A program made the position numbers and the translations under genes. This document shows, in pieces, positions 1 to 11,343 of a stretch of 64,000 bases of DNA. The stretch spans positions 9,360,255 to 9,424,254 of the forward strand of contig CM051512.1 in NCBI GenBank assembly GCA_028015205.1, written 5' to 3'. Every line of letters begins with the position of its first letter. The first letter of the stretch is position 1. The notes beneath the pieces are model-generated. The model searched no databases, had not been told where the DNA came from, and saw only the letters and a list, made by a program, of their open reading frames with translations. Origin of the DNA: Mytilisepta virgata (Eukaryota > Mollusca > Bivalvia > Mytilida > Mytilidae).

Positions 1-1080
1 AAATGTAGAAATCGTGAATGTCGTCAGAAAATAACATTTTTAGCTTTGAAATTGTAGCATTTGTATAAATAAAACATAAAGCAGTCAGTTAACTTTTTTA
101 AATGGCAATATATGACCTCTAACTGATTTCGGGGGAGGACAAAAATTGATGTTTGTTCAATTGTTAATTGTCTGCCAGTTGAAGATTGGATGTAACAGAA
201 CATGGCTTATTTGAAAGATATCAGGACACTCTTTGAAAGCACATTGATATCTTGCTAAAAATCAATATTTGTTAATTTTTCCGGCCAAAGTAGCACATGA
301 ACCACAACGTTTTTCTTTTCCAAACAGAGGTCCATTACATCAAGATAATGACACTTACATTGAAAGAAAAAATCAGCAGTTTATTATTTTCTAAATGCAT
401 CTAAAGTTACCTAATGATCATCCACATTTCTTACTGGGTCCACAATTGTATAATTTCCGATTATTTCCGAAGTTTAACGATCTTTGCCACCACGTATATA
501 TTCAGAGAGCAATGTCTACGAATTTAAGAATATTTTTCAAAAGCCCTGATTACAAAGTTAGGCTGTTTTTTGAAAGTCTTGAGAAACGAAAAATTACAGT
601 TTTTTTACTAAAATATACTATGACATGCCAGAGTGGAATGAAATATGCTAAATTTTAAGAAAATCTTAAATCAACATTTTGAAGTACCTTGGCAGAATTC
701 CAAGAAAACAATTTCAAATACGACATTCGTCTTCCTTGAAAATGGATTTATACCAATACTGACAATTTTGAAACAAAGTTTATGATTGCATGTATAACTA
801 ACAACAGCTTCGAATATGAATATAAAGCTGGTCTACCAATAGTCAGAAAATGTCAATTTTAGACATTAATGCGATCCTTGGGGACAATTCTGATGATATT
901 TTACAGATGTTTGATCTATTCCTTGAAAATTTGACATCATCTAAAGACATAAAATTTCTAAAGATAGAATAGTAGTTAAGAGGTTTACCACAATCATTTG
1001 AATAAAATGCATTTTTACTCCTTGTAGAATTGGAGGAAATGCAAATTTAGGGTAAGAAATTGACATTTTCCATTTCATTT
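1..1080. other. AT-rich stretch, nothing recognised
   Basis: I see no gene, RNA or clear repeat boundary here. The longest open frame (395-658, plus, 87 codons) has low-complexity composition and no recognisable family, so I do not call it. The stretch may be an intron or intergenic DNA. Confidence 0.5.
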
Positions 1081-1084
1081 TTTA

Positions 1085-1500
1085 TTTTAATAGTGCCATA
1101 TGTAAATGTCAGCTTATGTCATCACTTTGCGTCCGTCGTCCATCGCCCATAAACTTTTCACATTTTGATCTTCTCCTCTTAAACTTCTTGGCGAATTTTA
1201 ACCAAACTTGGTAGGAATGATGTATGGAAGACCTCTACAAATGATCCATCTCTGGTTCCAAATAAATGAACAACATAGCTACCTGAGGCCATCTTTGATT
1301 TTTATTGGCCAATTTTAAAAAAATCTACTCTGAAACTACATTATGAAATGAAACTTTGTGAGAATGATGACAGCAGTACCCTCTACAAATGATCAAGTTC
1401 CACGGAAACCATATGGGAAGTCACTTTTTGTCATTTGCTCAGGAACTTATGGGCAGATTGGTGGAGAAAGATGGAGAACCCGGACAGAACCTACAGCGTG
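1085..1500 (-). repeat. Fragment of the CTAGAGGCTC...GGTGAGC dispersed repeat family
   Basis: Read on the minus strand, this matches the interior and 3' part of the copy at 36300-36815: the pieces around GATGGATCAT, CCATACATCATT, ACCAAGTTTGGTTA and the closing GACGGACGCAAAGTGATGAC line up in the same order. It is the only clear minus-strand member of the family in the window. The 5' hairpin end is not seen, so the copy is partial. Confidence 0.6.
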
Positions 1501-1799
1501 AAATCTGGCATTCCTTGTCAATTAAGATCAGAGTAGAAGTGACCTCACCATAAACCGGATTTAAACTCACAAACTCACGTGTTGATCGGTTAGTGACCTT
1601 CATAAAAATCAAAGAAACTCACTTACAAAATTTTTATTTCATGATAAAATACCAAACATGAAAAAATAGTTTCGGAAATGTACTTAAAAAAAATTTTTTA
1701 GTTGGAAAAATTCTTTAAAAACCACAAAAAATGCACATCATGATATACTTGTTTCTAAATAAATATTAAAAATGTGAATAAATTTTAACTAGAAATTGT

Positions 1800-2560
1800 G
1801 TCTGTAAGACACGGATGCCCCGCCTAAAATGTAGGTCATCATGTATGAATGCTCAGTACTATCCAAGGCACATCCACTGATGAAGTTTGTTGATACACTA
1901 TGCCTAGTTCCAAAGAAATGAACCTAAACGCAAAACTTAACCAAAGTCACTGAAGCATGAAATGTAGGTCATAGCAACCCAAGTGTTGCTGAAATGCGTT
2001 TTACCATACAAGAGAACTGTAGTAGTGAAATATCATTGATATGTTACTATAGGTTTCTGAGGAATGAACCTAAAAACAAAACTTAACCAAAGTCACTGAA
2101 GCATGAAATGTAGGTCATAGCAACCCAAGTGTTGCTGAACTGTGTTGTACTATACAATAGGACTGTAGTGGTGTAATATCATTGATATATTCAGGGGCGT
2201 TTCCAGGATATTTGAAAGGGGGGGTGTATAATAAAAATTGGGCCGAGCAGAGGGAAGCGAAAAATTTTTTGGACCTTTTTTTTGCTAAAAAACATAAAAT
2301 AATTGTGAAATGCACTAATGTAACGGTTCCTGACTTGGAGCATGTATATTTTATAGTTTTATTTATTTTTTATTTTTTGAAAAGGAGGGGCGTATGCCCA
2401 TTACGCCCTCACCTGGACCCGCCCCTGATATTACTATAGGTTTCTGAGAAATTGAGCTAAACGCAAAACTTAACCGAATCGAGAGGTATGTACGTACGAA
2501 CTGACGGACAAGGATAAATCTATATGCCCTAGCCACATTCGTGGTAGGGCTTAAAAATAT
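1800..2560 (+). repeat. Dispersed repeat with an internal tandem duplication of about 180 bp
   Basis: The sequence opens with GTCTGTAAGACACGGATGCC and closes with CCCTAGCCACATTCGTGGTAGGGC, which can form a hairpin. Inside, a unit holding AACTTAACCAAAGTCACTGAAGCATG and CAACCCAAGTGTTGCTGAA occurs twice (about 1925-2080 and 2075-2190), and a third start appears after the nested insertion at 2192-2427. Short related pieces recur near 48430 and 55200. No transposase or RT is present, and the class is unknown. Confidence 0.6.
2192..2427. mobile_element. Short hAT-type nonautonomous element inserted in a repeat
   Basis: The ends are CAGGGGCGTTTCCAGG and, inverted, CAGGGGCGGGTCCAGG, the CAGGGGCG start common in hAT-like elements. 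The interrupted repeat unit exists uninterrupted just upstream (near 2038), which shows that the sequence between the ends was inserted. The 5-bp ATATT flanks both ends (2187-2191 and 2428-2432). This is shorter than the 8 bp expected of hAT, so the superfamily call is tentative. The interior has no transposase. Confidence 0.6.
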
Positions 2561-2950
2561 TTAACATAAAGTACATGTAATAATTTTCACATATGGATTC
2601 AACATTGAAATATCTTTAAACAATAAGTAAGAAATGTGCTGTCAAATTGACAGAATATCAGATTTTCTTTCTTTATACTGTTTGGAGCTGCCCCATCAAG
2701 ATGTCTGTTGTTCTTCACCTAAGAAATAATCAGATTTTTGGAAAATCTGGTTAGAAATTTCTGGAAAAGTATTTTGTAAAATTTAAAATAGTTTATTAGA
2801 ATGCCCGATTAATTTAATTAAAATACCGGTATGTTTATTGTGCTATCTGATTTTTTAGTGCAAATGGCAAATTAAGAATTTTTCTGATTTCTTTGATGTT
2901 CTGACGACAAACGTTTGCTTTCCTCAGCACAAGAATGCACTAAATATATT

Positions 2951-3357
2951 TATCGTATTTCCCCACGCCTATATCGACCTGCTGAGGTCTTCACAATTTC
3001 CCGTATTTCGGCACTGTGACGTCGTAAAGAGTTGACCCGACCCTAATATGAGCTGACCCGAATATATCAGCGACGTCATAATGTTTGACCCAACGTTGAC
3101 CCGAATATATCAGGAAAACATCCGGTTATAGGCAGAGGGCCATTGAAAAGTAAGAAATTCCATTAAGATTGCTAGTTAACAATACGATAAATTTATCATC
3201 AAGTTTTCTTCAAACAAATATTGTAAAATATAAACTGCTCGACACAATATGAAGCTTTTTAGCTCGTTCGCTACGCTCACTCGCCGAAAAAGCTTCACAT
3301 TGTGTCTCGCGGCTGATATTTTACGATATACGTTTGCAGAAAACCTGATAATATGTA
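2951..3357 (+). repeat. Dispersed repeat with a long internal hairpin (copy 1)
   Basis: A near-identical copy lies inverted at 63333-63706. The repeat starts TTTATCGTATTTCCCC and ends near AACCTGATAATATGTAC. An internal inverted repeat (about 3225-3335) has arms containing ATATCAGCCGC, CGACACAAT and GAAGCTTTTT around a loop with GCTCGTTCGCTACGCTC. This copy has about 42 extra bp around 3070-3112, where GACCCGAATATATCAG is repeated. No coding capacity is seen. Confidence 0.75.
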
Positions 3358-3424
3358 CATATTTGTACCTCTTGTAAAAAATGTGATGTACAATTGATGC
3401 AAAAAATAATAAAAACATCAACAA

Positions 3425-3870
3425 GAACAACTAGAATTGTCCTGAAAGGGACTATTACTCCCCCCCCCCCAAACATGTCTGTTTTAAAGCCTAGACAGAG
3501 TTCAAATCATCATATTTTTCAAACTACTAATCCAAACAGACACTATGCACATCTCCATAATGTGATCTAGTACTCTTTAAAGTTTCATGAGAATCATGCA
3601 AGTAATGTACGAGGAGTGATGGACAACACATGGATCAAAGTTTTGTTAAAGAGACCAAACAGCTATATCTATTAAATTTCTTGACTAAACAGGAATTCCT
3701 GACAATGTGCACGTCTCCATAGAGTGATATAACATTCCAGAAAGTTTCATGATAATCCTGCAAGAAATGTAGGAGGAATTAATTGCAGACAATGTTATTT
3801 CGGACAGGTGGACGGACAGACAGACTGAAACCTATATACTCCCCCAAACTTTGTTTTCGGGAGGTATAAT
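3425..3870 (+). repeat. Dispersed repeat opening TCCTGAAAGGGAC, with two related half units
   Basis: The sequence opens TTGTCCTGAAAGGGACTATT followed by a C run, and ends near ACTTTGTTTTCGGGAGG. Inside, two related units of about 190 bp share AAGTTTCATGA, ATCCTGCAAG or ATCATGCAAG, and CATCTCCATA or CGTCTCCATA. GGACGGACAGAC near the end resembles the GGACGGACG tail of the larger family in this window. It has no open frame of note. Confidence 0.5.
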
Positions 3871-3879
3871 TTTCAACAG

Positions 3880-4630
3880 AACAGTGTCTTACAACATACA
3901 AGACATATATAGCAAAAAATATCCAATTCTGCAGAATATCACATCATCATTACGAAAATAATGTAAATTCCTGTACTGAGAAAATAGACAACAATTGTCA
4001 ATGTTAGATATTTGCCATGTGAAGGATACTGTTTTTTTTTAAAATCTTATTTACTGACCCATACAAACAGGGATGTGATTTTTGAAAAATGTTGTAATAT
4101 TTACTTTTTTATTACTTCAAACATGAACACAGGACTATCCCTCACACTCCATTATAACACATAATATAAAATCAGTGGGGACGTGCCTCATGTAAATATA
4201 ACATGTTATCTTATTTATCAAAATCTTTTTAAAAAAACCATCTTAATGTTGGTTATCATCATATATATTAACTACTATAATAACATGAATAATTTCTTTT
4301 ATGAAAAAAAACCCCAAAAGATAACATAGTTTTCATACCAAGATAAATACACCCATTGTCAGCTATAAGTAACCTATGCACACAGCGAATACAATATCTT
4401 ATTATATTTACTTAATGATAACTACTTCTAATTCCTCTGACTAAATCTAAACACTTCCGCTTAAGTAACAAATATGTTCACATTCCCCCCCACCCTAAAC
4501 AATAACAACAAAAAAAAAATCAACTATTTATTGCAAATAAGATTAAGACTAAAGAAATTTAAACAATAAAGGAAAACAAGTTGAGATCCATGTTTATCCA
4601 TCATTTGTCAACTATTATTTATCATTGTTC
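3880..4630. other. AT-rich stretch, nothing recognised
   Basis: The sequence contains short A runs and AT-rich DNA. No supported gene, RNA or repeat boundary is visible on either strand. Confidence 0.5.
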
Positions 4631-4634
4631 AGCT

Positions 4635-5026
4635 CAGTGTTTTCCCTAGAAATCTTTTGAAGTATAGGGGGACTGACTGAAAGGATGATATTGAAGCATG
4701 TTATTTCCCTTGCTGGGACATACTACTGGTTCCTTGCAGTGCAGAGCAACCAGTAAGAAGTATATACAAATTATTTATTACTTTGATATACATATATTTC
4801 CAGATTTATAATCAAGTTTGATTACAAGTATGTTGGAAGCAAAAAGATCGTAAGTAGTTCCCAAATTTATATAAACCAAACATTACGTGCAAATTAACAA
4901 GTTTTAATAACATGATGGGGGTAAAAAAAAATTAAATAGTATTATAAGGAATTTTAAAATATCAAGCATGGGGGCCTGAAATTAATGCATGTGGGCACCT
5001 GCATAAACCCTCTGGGGAAAACACTG
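4635..5026. mobile_element. Candidate hAT-like nonautonomous element (CAGTGTTTTCCC ends)
   Basis: CAGTGTTTTCCCTAGA at the left end and TCTGGGGAAAACACTG at the right end form imperfect terminal inverted repeats of about 16 bp, with the CAGTG start usual for hAT-type short elements. The interior is about 390 bp and non-coding. I cannot identify a convincing 8-bp target duplication, so an ancient insertion or a chance pairing remains possible. Confidence 0.45.
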
Positions 5027-5572
5027 CAAGTCAGCCTTACAATACCTGTATCAAAACTAAACTTTGCTTACCGGAATTGATTCTAAAAATAATACCGGGT
5101 TAATAAATTGTACCAGTTTAATGTCGAGCAATGCAAGGAACAACTTAAGGTATCCAGACCATAATAGATCGTCACCATAAATCATATTTTAAATCAGGAT
5201 TTACTTTTTCAGCCACTATTGAGGCCACAATTTTGATTTTCATTTAAACCAAAAAATTTCCTGATTGACCAGGACCTGTATTTTTTTTCCACACCTAGAG
5301 TGATCCTGGCTTTTTATTTTGCCAAAATCATGGTCCTGCCTTTTTACTTCAAATTTCATCTAAGCCCCGCCCCCCCCCCCCCCCCATCCAAAAAAAAAGT
5401 TGTTGCTCCCTTACTTTGTATGGAAATCCAGGACACATGGAAGAATTACATGGTGAATTCTCATTTTCATAAATCTGGAAATATATGTATATCAAAGTAA
5501 TAAATAATTTCTATATACAATGTTCTTCTTACTGGCTGCTCTGCACTGCAGCAAGGGAAATAACTTGCTTCA
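4691..5572. repeat. Inverted repeat pair, arms of about 110-120 bp
   Basis: 4691-4813 and the reverse complement of 5466-5572 match over most of their length, sharing GTTATTTCCCTTGCT, GCAGTGCAGAGCA, CCAGTAAGAAG and a long AT-rich part ending TTTCCAGATTTAT. The left arm has about 14 extra bp between TTGCT and TTGCAGTG. The first arm lies inside the candidate hAT element at 4635-5026, so the second arm may be part of another copy in the opposite orientation. Confidence 0.65.
5160..5400 (-). repeat. Dispersed repeat related to 27635-27870
   Basis: On the minus strand this matches the plus strand of 27635-27870: both contain AGGATCA, GGCAAAATAAAAAG, CAGGACC, ATCAGGA and a homopolymer C/G run at one border (5369-5385 here). 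It looks like a short nonautonomous element with no coding capacity. An open frame across it (5300-5500) is an accident of the repeat. Confidence 0.5.
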
Positions 5573-7450
5573 AATTCTAATTTTTGAGTCAGATTCATGA
5601 TACCGGAAAAGAGTTTCTGAAAAGGGCTATAAGAACGAGTTTGTGTTTGGCAGCTTACAGAATGTTTTTGTCTTATTAGTGATATTTAGTAAACATGTAA
5701 TCATGGGCCAGAAGTAAACAAATTTATTTCTTTGCATTCAGTACCAGTAGATTTTATTTTATTTGATCAAGGTGTGTTGACAAGTATACACTTTGGGTTG
5801 GTGTTTTTGCTTCTCATATTTTAGACCTTTTCAACTGGTGATATGACACAAATTCAGGCCATCAAAATGTGTATATAAGATTACAGGTATTTATGCAGTC
5901 TGAGTCAGTAAGTGAAATATGTTGATTTTTACCAGACCAAAACCTGGCTTTCTGCTGACTTTTTTTACTGAATGAAATTAAGTGCTACATCATTTACAAA
6001 CATTTGGTAAAGATCAAAACGAAATTTTACTGGAAATGAGAGACACTCCATCGAATATTGGATAACTTTGGCCTCCAAATAATCAATACAACATCTGTGT
6101 ATAACTCATATATAGTAAAAGAATCATGCCGGGTTAATGTATGATTAACAAACATGAACGCTGACTTTTCTTAAATGATGATTATAAATTTAAGTAAAAA
6201 AAATTCCGTACAATTCACAACCCAGAAGAATAAAGCTAAATAACCCACACCAATACACATGATACATGAACGATTCCATTTTTTTTTCTTTTCATACTAT
6301 AATGTTATACCTCCACTTCCAGAAAGGAACCACTTGTATTATTGTAAAGTACAACAAAAATACTGTAGTAAAATTTCAAAATACATATGATCAGAAAAAA
6401 AACAGATGTGTATTTAAATATACCTTAGGGATCCTAAATCTTCATCAAAATTACAATCCATCTAAGTTTTGATAAGATTATGTTTGAGAAAAATATCAGT
6501 CAATTTATAAAATTCTAAAAATGGGAGATAACTCTTATAAAATTACAGAACAAGATATCACTTTTTAACATGATTCCATTTAAAAACTACATGATTTACA
6601 ATCGTCAATGATGTTATTATATGTGGAAACAAACCTTAAAATCACAGTGTTATAAAATCCAGGTGATTAAAAACTATATGACTTTCATTTCTATTGATGA
6701 CAGTTCTTTTTAAAAACAATCCTGGCTAATTATCAAATGTATCTTTCAGTTTATATTTTCAAATATTTTAACAAATTTCATATTCTGTAACAAAACATCC
6801 ACCATTATTATTTTTCTGTTACATAATTAGGTAAAATTTATCCTTTTTATACTAATTTATCTACAATAATATTTCCTTAAGATTGGAAAAAGTAAAAGGT
6901 TAAACATTTAACAAATTTTCATAAACCTTCAAAAGATGGAATGAAATGACATGCTACATCAATTTCAATACTTAAATCTGAACAAAGTTAGATAACTCTA
7001 ATTTGATAAAAAAAAAAAATTCAAGGCAGCATGATACAAATGTATATTTCCTATACAAATAATTTTATAAAGCACATGATAGAGAAAGGTAAAAAAAAAC
7101 TGTACTGTATTAAAATGGTCACTGAAAAAAAATATAAAATCTTTAAAATATTTATATATTACACGAAATATACATTTCAGTGATCTTAATCTACAAATTT
7201 TATTATAATTGGCCTTAACTTCAGAAAAGAATTATAACTTTTTACAACATGTATATACTGGTATATTTTTTCTTGATGTAATCAAATCTCAAACTCTCTA
7301 TAAAACATGTAAATCTAATAAAATGGTGTCCTGATACCAGAAAATTGCTGTAATCCCAAATACTTTTTGATCCTCAAGACAATGTACCAGTTAATAACGT
7401 AATAAAATCTTTTACTTTGCCAAAAAAAAATCCCATACATTTCCATAGAA
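5573..7450. other. AT-rich stretch downstream of the RITA1-like gene, nothing recognised
   Basis: The sequence is very AT-rich with many A and T runs. No coding, RNA or repeat feature could be supported. The rightmost part may contain 3' UTR of the RITA1-like gene, which is read toward it on the minus strand; several TTTATT strings (AATAAA on the minus strand) occur, but I cannot tell which is used. Confidence 0.4.
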
Positions 7451-7452
7451 GA

Positions 7453-7604
7453 CAGTGGCAGATACAGAGGAGTATACCCCCCATTTGATCGCCAAAATTT
7501 TTTTTTATCGATATATATGATTTTCAGCATAAAATCATCCAAAAAAAATGTTCAATTCTAAATTTGACCCCACCCCCCTTTCAAAAATCCTGGATCTGCC
7601 CCTG
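7453..7604. mobile_element. Short hAT-type element with CAGKGGCAGAT ends
   Basis: CAGTGGCAGATACAGAGG on the left and, inverted on the right, CAGGGGCAGATCCAGGATT form terminal inverted repeats of about 17 bp. The right end followed by TTTGAAAGGGGGGTG resembles the left end of the element at 2192-2427, so both belong to one broad family. The 8-bp flanks match at only about half of their positions. No coding capacity. Confidence 0.55.
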
Positions 7605-7726
7605 GATGAAAAAAAATGTGAGGCCTGACAATATTAAATGGCTAATACCACTTCTATACAAAATAAGTGCAAATTTCTGTTCTAAATATCTAATTTTAGA
7701 TAAATATGTTTTTCATCCTCTTATGC

Positions 7727-8384
7727 TTATGGCTTCCATATACTTGCTGTTTTATTACTACTCATGCTTTCAACTGTTAATGGTCTATTTTTAAAGCTTC
7801 CAGGGCGACGCCCCTGTCGTGATGGTGGTCTGCCATCTACACTGAACGGTTCAGTGGGCTTATTTTTCTCTCTCATAGAACTGTGTGTCATCTGCCTGTT
7901 ATAGTCCTGTGGAGACCAATACAATGGTAGACCTTTCATATTTACTTTCTCGGCCCAAGGCGATTCAAATGACGGTTCTTCTAATCTGTCTCCAAACAAA
8001 GTCTCATCAACAAATGTTGGTGTATGCTTTGTGAGTCTATGTTTTGATTTTGATGACTGACTTGTTGAAGAATGTCTAAGAGAAACAATTCCTTGGGACT
8101 TTTTCTCATATCTTTGTATATCTACAGGTGATGGTGACCAGAGTAAAGGTGGACCCTTCATTTTCTCCTCCTTAGGAGTTGTCACCCAAGGGTATTTGAA
8201 TGTCGGCTCTGCCATATGAGAAGTGTAATTGTGAGATCTAAATAGTGTTTCATCAACATTTGCAGATTCTGATAATTTGTGATATCCACTTCGATTTCTC
8301 CCAGATAACGGTCTTGCTCTACCACTTGCTGATGGAGGCCTTGAACCAGTGATGACAAAAGCATCAGCCATGATTTGTTGTAAC
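7727..8384 (-). CDS. RITA1: RITA1-like protein (RBPJ-interacting and tubulin-associated), main coding exon
   Basis: The open frame of 214 residues (ATG at 8369-8371, TAA at 7727-7729) contains the module that marks RITA1 proteins: VDETLF (39-44), a PW pair (61-62) and LLWSP (76-80), then HTPTFVDETLFG (116-127), SPWAEK (137-142) and LYWSP (150-154). From family knowledge, human RITA1 has a VDETLFG...PWVEK module followed by SHTPSYCDESLFG and LLWTP. The tryptophan motif binds RBPJ/CSL in the way of the Notch RAM hydrophobic-W-hydrophobic-P motif; RITA1 also binds tubulin and exports RBPJ from the nucleus. The ends are basic and Ser/Arg/Pro-rich and look disordered. A splice acceptor (TTCTTTCAG) ends at 8385, 13 bases before the ATG, so at least one 5' non-coding exon probably lies at higher coordinates. 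Human RITA1 is about 269 residues. Confidence 0.85.
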
Positions 8385-9447
8385 CTGAAAGAAGTGAAAT
8401 AAACTAAAGTTTTTTTTGGACCAGAAACAAATGCCTTCTCATTTTCCCCAATCTTGCAATGATAAACAACTTAACATGACTTACCCGGTATTCCATATTT
8501 GAGCATAGGGAATCAGATTTAATATATGTACATCTGCATGTCCTATGTAACCCTGCCAAGTTTCATTGAATTCCTGCATACAAGTACATGTAAAATTCAG
8601 GAAACAGTGACAAAATAGTATGTAACAAAGGAAAAAAATGATGACACTAAAAAAATACATTGTGTATGTCTCTTCTGGAAAGGAAGATGGGGTTAGAAAA
8701 AGGGAGACAACCTAAATGGGAAGTGAAAAACTACAATATTTTGTGAATGTGGTTTGTTTTACTACATTACACCATAATCAACGTTAAACTTATTTTTTTC
8801 TTTAGATGTGGCTCTGTGGCTATTTATGATTAGTTTGATTATCAGTAACTAAAAATTTTAGCCACTTCAGTAAGGCCAAGTAAGAAAATACAAATGTAAG
8901 TGTGGTTCCTGTTATATCAAAATAAAAAAAAGGGTAGGTTTAGAGATTTTTTAAAAATTATTTTACAATTTTTTTAACAGAGTTTATGGTAGAGACATTC
9001 TGACAGTGTTTATTGAAAAATGTCCCAAAAATCTTTAGGGTAGGTAGGGTAACCAGAACCCCACATATATTTTTTTGCCTTATGATACATGTAAATGTAG
9101 GTATATTACATTGTACATGTTCTTAGGTTGGAAACATCCACTGTGAACAAGTTTGATATACAGGAGTTAAACAGTCTTTTAGAACTATTTGCTTTTTCTA
9201 GTGCCTTATGCATATATCTTTGAAGAATGAAATAAGAAAACTCGTATTTTTCTCTGAACATTCGAATATTAGGATCTCCAATACAAAGCATAACAGGAAA
9301 ATATTTTAAAAAATGTCTGTAATTTCCAATGCTAGTAACATGACAGAATTTCAGAAATTAAGAAGAAATCTGAACAAAAAGCTCAGCAGTAAAAGCTGCT
9401 AAAATGGGGGACAATAATTGAGCATATCATGATATTTCAATGAAACT
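8385..9447. other. Probable intron or 5' flank of the RITA1-like gene
   Basis: The acceptor at 8385 on the minus strand implies intron sequence here. No upstream exon could be fixed. The part around 8870-9090 carries GTAAGGCCAA and GGGTAGGTAGGG pieces that resemble the short element at 11344-11574. The minus-strand open frame at 9106-9291 is not recognised and has no supporting splice signals I trust. Confidence 0.4.
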
Positions 9448-9458
9448 CAGGGTTCTCG

Positions 9459-9644
9459 CTAAGCGCCTACATGCTTCAAACCCATGCATCCCTGTAACTG
9501 GAATAATTCAAGCCGTTTCCGTATCCAGTTATCTCCTTCAGGAAATAGCTTGAGTTTCTTATGTGCGTCAGCTGCTCTCTGAAAGAGAGTACCAATCAAA
9601 TTGTCGTTGTGGTTTGAGTTGGCGTATATTTTCAAATCTTCCAT
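9459..9644 (-). CDS. Unidentified 61-codon coding-like ORF
   Basis: The frame starts MEDLKIYANSNHNDN, continues through LFQRAADAHKKLKLFPEGDN and ends a little after RKRLELFQ. The mixed charged and helical composition is unlike the AT-driven frames around it and suggests a real coding exon. I do not recognise the family. The ATG sits at the inner edge of a 70-bp hairpin, and the last codons run into the inverted end of the candidate element at 9448-11061. It could be the first exon of a host gene or part of a transposon gene. Confidence 0.35.
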   Translation of the reverse strand: MEDLKIYANSNHNDNLIGTLFQRAADAHKKLKLFPEGDNWIRKRLELFQLQGCMGLKHVGA

Positions 9645-9712
9645 GACAACAAATATGACGTTTTTCTATTGTACAAAAATAAAAAACGTCATACATGTAT
9701 TTGTTGTCATGG
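9643..9712. repeat. Inverted repeat (hairpin) at the start of the 61-codon ORF
   Basis: CCATGACAACAAAT, then ATG, then ACGTTTTT on the left are repeated in inverse on the right as AAAAACGTCAT and ATTTGTTGTCATGG, around a short AT-rich loop (about 9667-9682). A few extra bases (ACATGT) interrupt the right arm. Transcribed on the minus strand it would form a strong stem directly before the ATG of the ORF at 9459-9644. Confidence 0.7.
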
Positions 9713-10015
9713 AATATAAACAATGACATAAGATTTCAATAGGGTTTTCCTCATTCCAAGAATAATTTCATTCTGTAATTTACTTCGAGTTCAACGGCAA
9801 TATATTCAATAGGCGTCCAGACATTAATGGAGTGATCGAAGTGAGCGAATACAACGATTGGATTATTCAGGTTAGCGTCACCAGGACGCATGTAGATCTA
9901 ATCAGTTGCGTCCGAAGACCATAATTTTCATAAAAATCTCGAGCCGCCATTTTTTGTTTTCTTGGAGATCAAAGGAGATGGAGAAAGAAATTCATATATG
10001 GCAAGAAATTACAAA

Positions 10016-10700
10016 CTAGAGGGTCCCAGGAGCCTGTATCATTCACCTGGACTATGTTCATCTTGTCTGGCAACCTGTCAAGTTCCAACTGGCTCACTGG
10101 TTTCAAACAAGAAGATCTTTCAGTGATTTTTCCACTTAAGTCCTACACTGTATGTTAAAGACTGTTTGGCTTTAGCAGCCATCTTGGATGACGGGTGTGC
10201 TCATAGGATATAATTCTGAAAGAGAACCACCTAATAACCATTGCTGCAAAGTTTTGTTTCAATCGGCCAAGTGGTTTCAGACAAGATCTTTAATTAAATT
10301 CCCCATAGGGTCCTATGTTAAATTATGTTCGGCTATGGCGGCCATCTTGGATGTTGAATGTGGTCATCGGATATAATTCTGAAAGAGGACCACCTAAGGA
10401 CCATTGCTGCTAAGTTTTGTTCCACTTGGCCAAGTGATTTCAGATAAGAAGATCTTTAATTTCCCATAGGGTCCTATGTTAAATTATGTTCAGCCCAAGC
10501 GGTCATCTTTGATGGTGGATGTAGTCATCGGATATAATTTCAAAAGAGGACCACCTAAGGACCATTGCTGCTAAGTCTTGTTCCAATTGCCCAAGTGGTT
10601 TCAGACAAGAAGATCTTTAAGTAAATTTCCCATAGGGTCCTATGTTAAACTATGTTCGGCTCTGGCGGCCATCTTGGATGACGGGCCGGGTCATCGGATT
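10016..10700 (+). repeat. CTAGAGGCTC-family dispersed repeat with tandem units of about 163 bp
   Basis: It opens CTAGAGGGTCCCAGGAGCCTGTATC...CACCTGGAC, the usual 5' hairpin of the family. The landmark CATCTT recurs at about 10180, 10343, 10504 and 10670, so the interior is a tandem array with 161-166 bp spacing. Each unit includes CATAGGGTCCTATGTTAAA and GACCACCTAAGGACCATTGC. The 3' GGTGAGC end is missing. Open frames in it (for example 10188-10376) are repeat-driven. Confidence 0.8.
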
Positions 10701-11343
10701 TTAAGAGTATGTTTGAGAAAAAATAATACTTAAGATTATAGATAAATACATTGTAAATATTAAAAAATGAAATGGCAATAATAAATAAGTTGTGTCAAAA
10801 AATGTAAAGATTTTTGCTAATATCTGTAACAGAAATTTTCTTCCAAGTTTGGAGCACCATTGCATATGTTCAATTTATTTATTTTTATTTATTATATTTG
10901 TCAGTATTTTGAGGCAGCACATGATTTTAATTAAACTTTAACAATAGTAAATAGCCTACCATGGTCAAAATCATGCAGGAATGTACGTTAAAAAAGTGGC
11001 TATGAATCCTCGGACTCACCATTCATGAAAAATTCATGAAAAATTCTTAGTGAGAACCCTGATTTAACGTTTATTATCTCCCTTTTTCTACCTACGGCTA
11101 GGTCCTTGTCATTGTGTAATGGGAACAGTATTATTTATCATGTCATGTTTATAACAGTTTTTACCCATAAATGTCTATTAAACCCGTTTTTATAATTCTC
11201 TCATCCTACCTTCCTAACTAAAACCACTATTCATGAAGAGGAAGAGATACTTCTCAAATTTCATAAATTATATAAAAACTTTATCTAACCCTAAGCTCAA
11301 CAATATATTGGCTGTATTATGCTTAACAAATGCAGAAGCGATG

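Larger units (their letters stand above)
9448..11061. mobile_element. Candidate element bounded by CAGGGTTCTC inverted ends
   Basis: CAGGGTTCTCGCTAAG at 9448 and CTTAGTGAGAACCCTG ending at 11061 are inverted copies with one mismatch, enclosing about 1.6 kb. Flanking 8-mers ATGAAACT and ATTTAACG agree at 5 of 8 positions, so a degenerate target duplication is possible. The interval holds an open frame at its left end (9459-9644), a hairpin (9643-9712) and a large dispersed repeat (10016-10700), so the element, if real, is nested. Confidence 0.4.

Noticed and set aside
9930..9965. AAAAAATGGCGGCTCGAG on the minus strand as a host gene start
   Set aside because: The frame ends after 27 codons and the possible donors are weak; kept out for lack of support.
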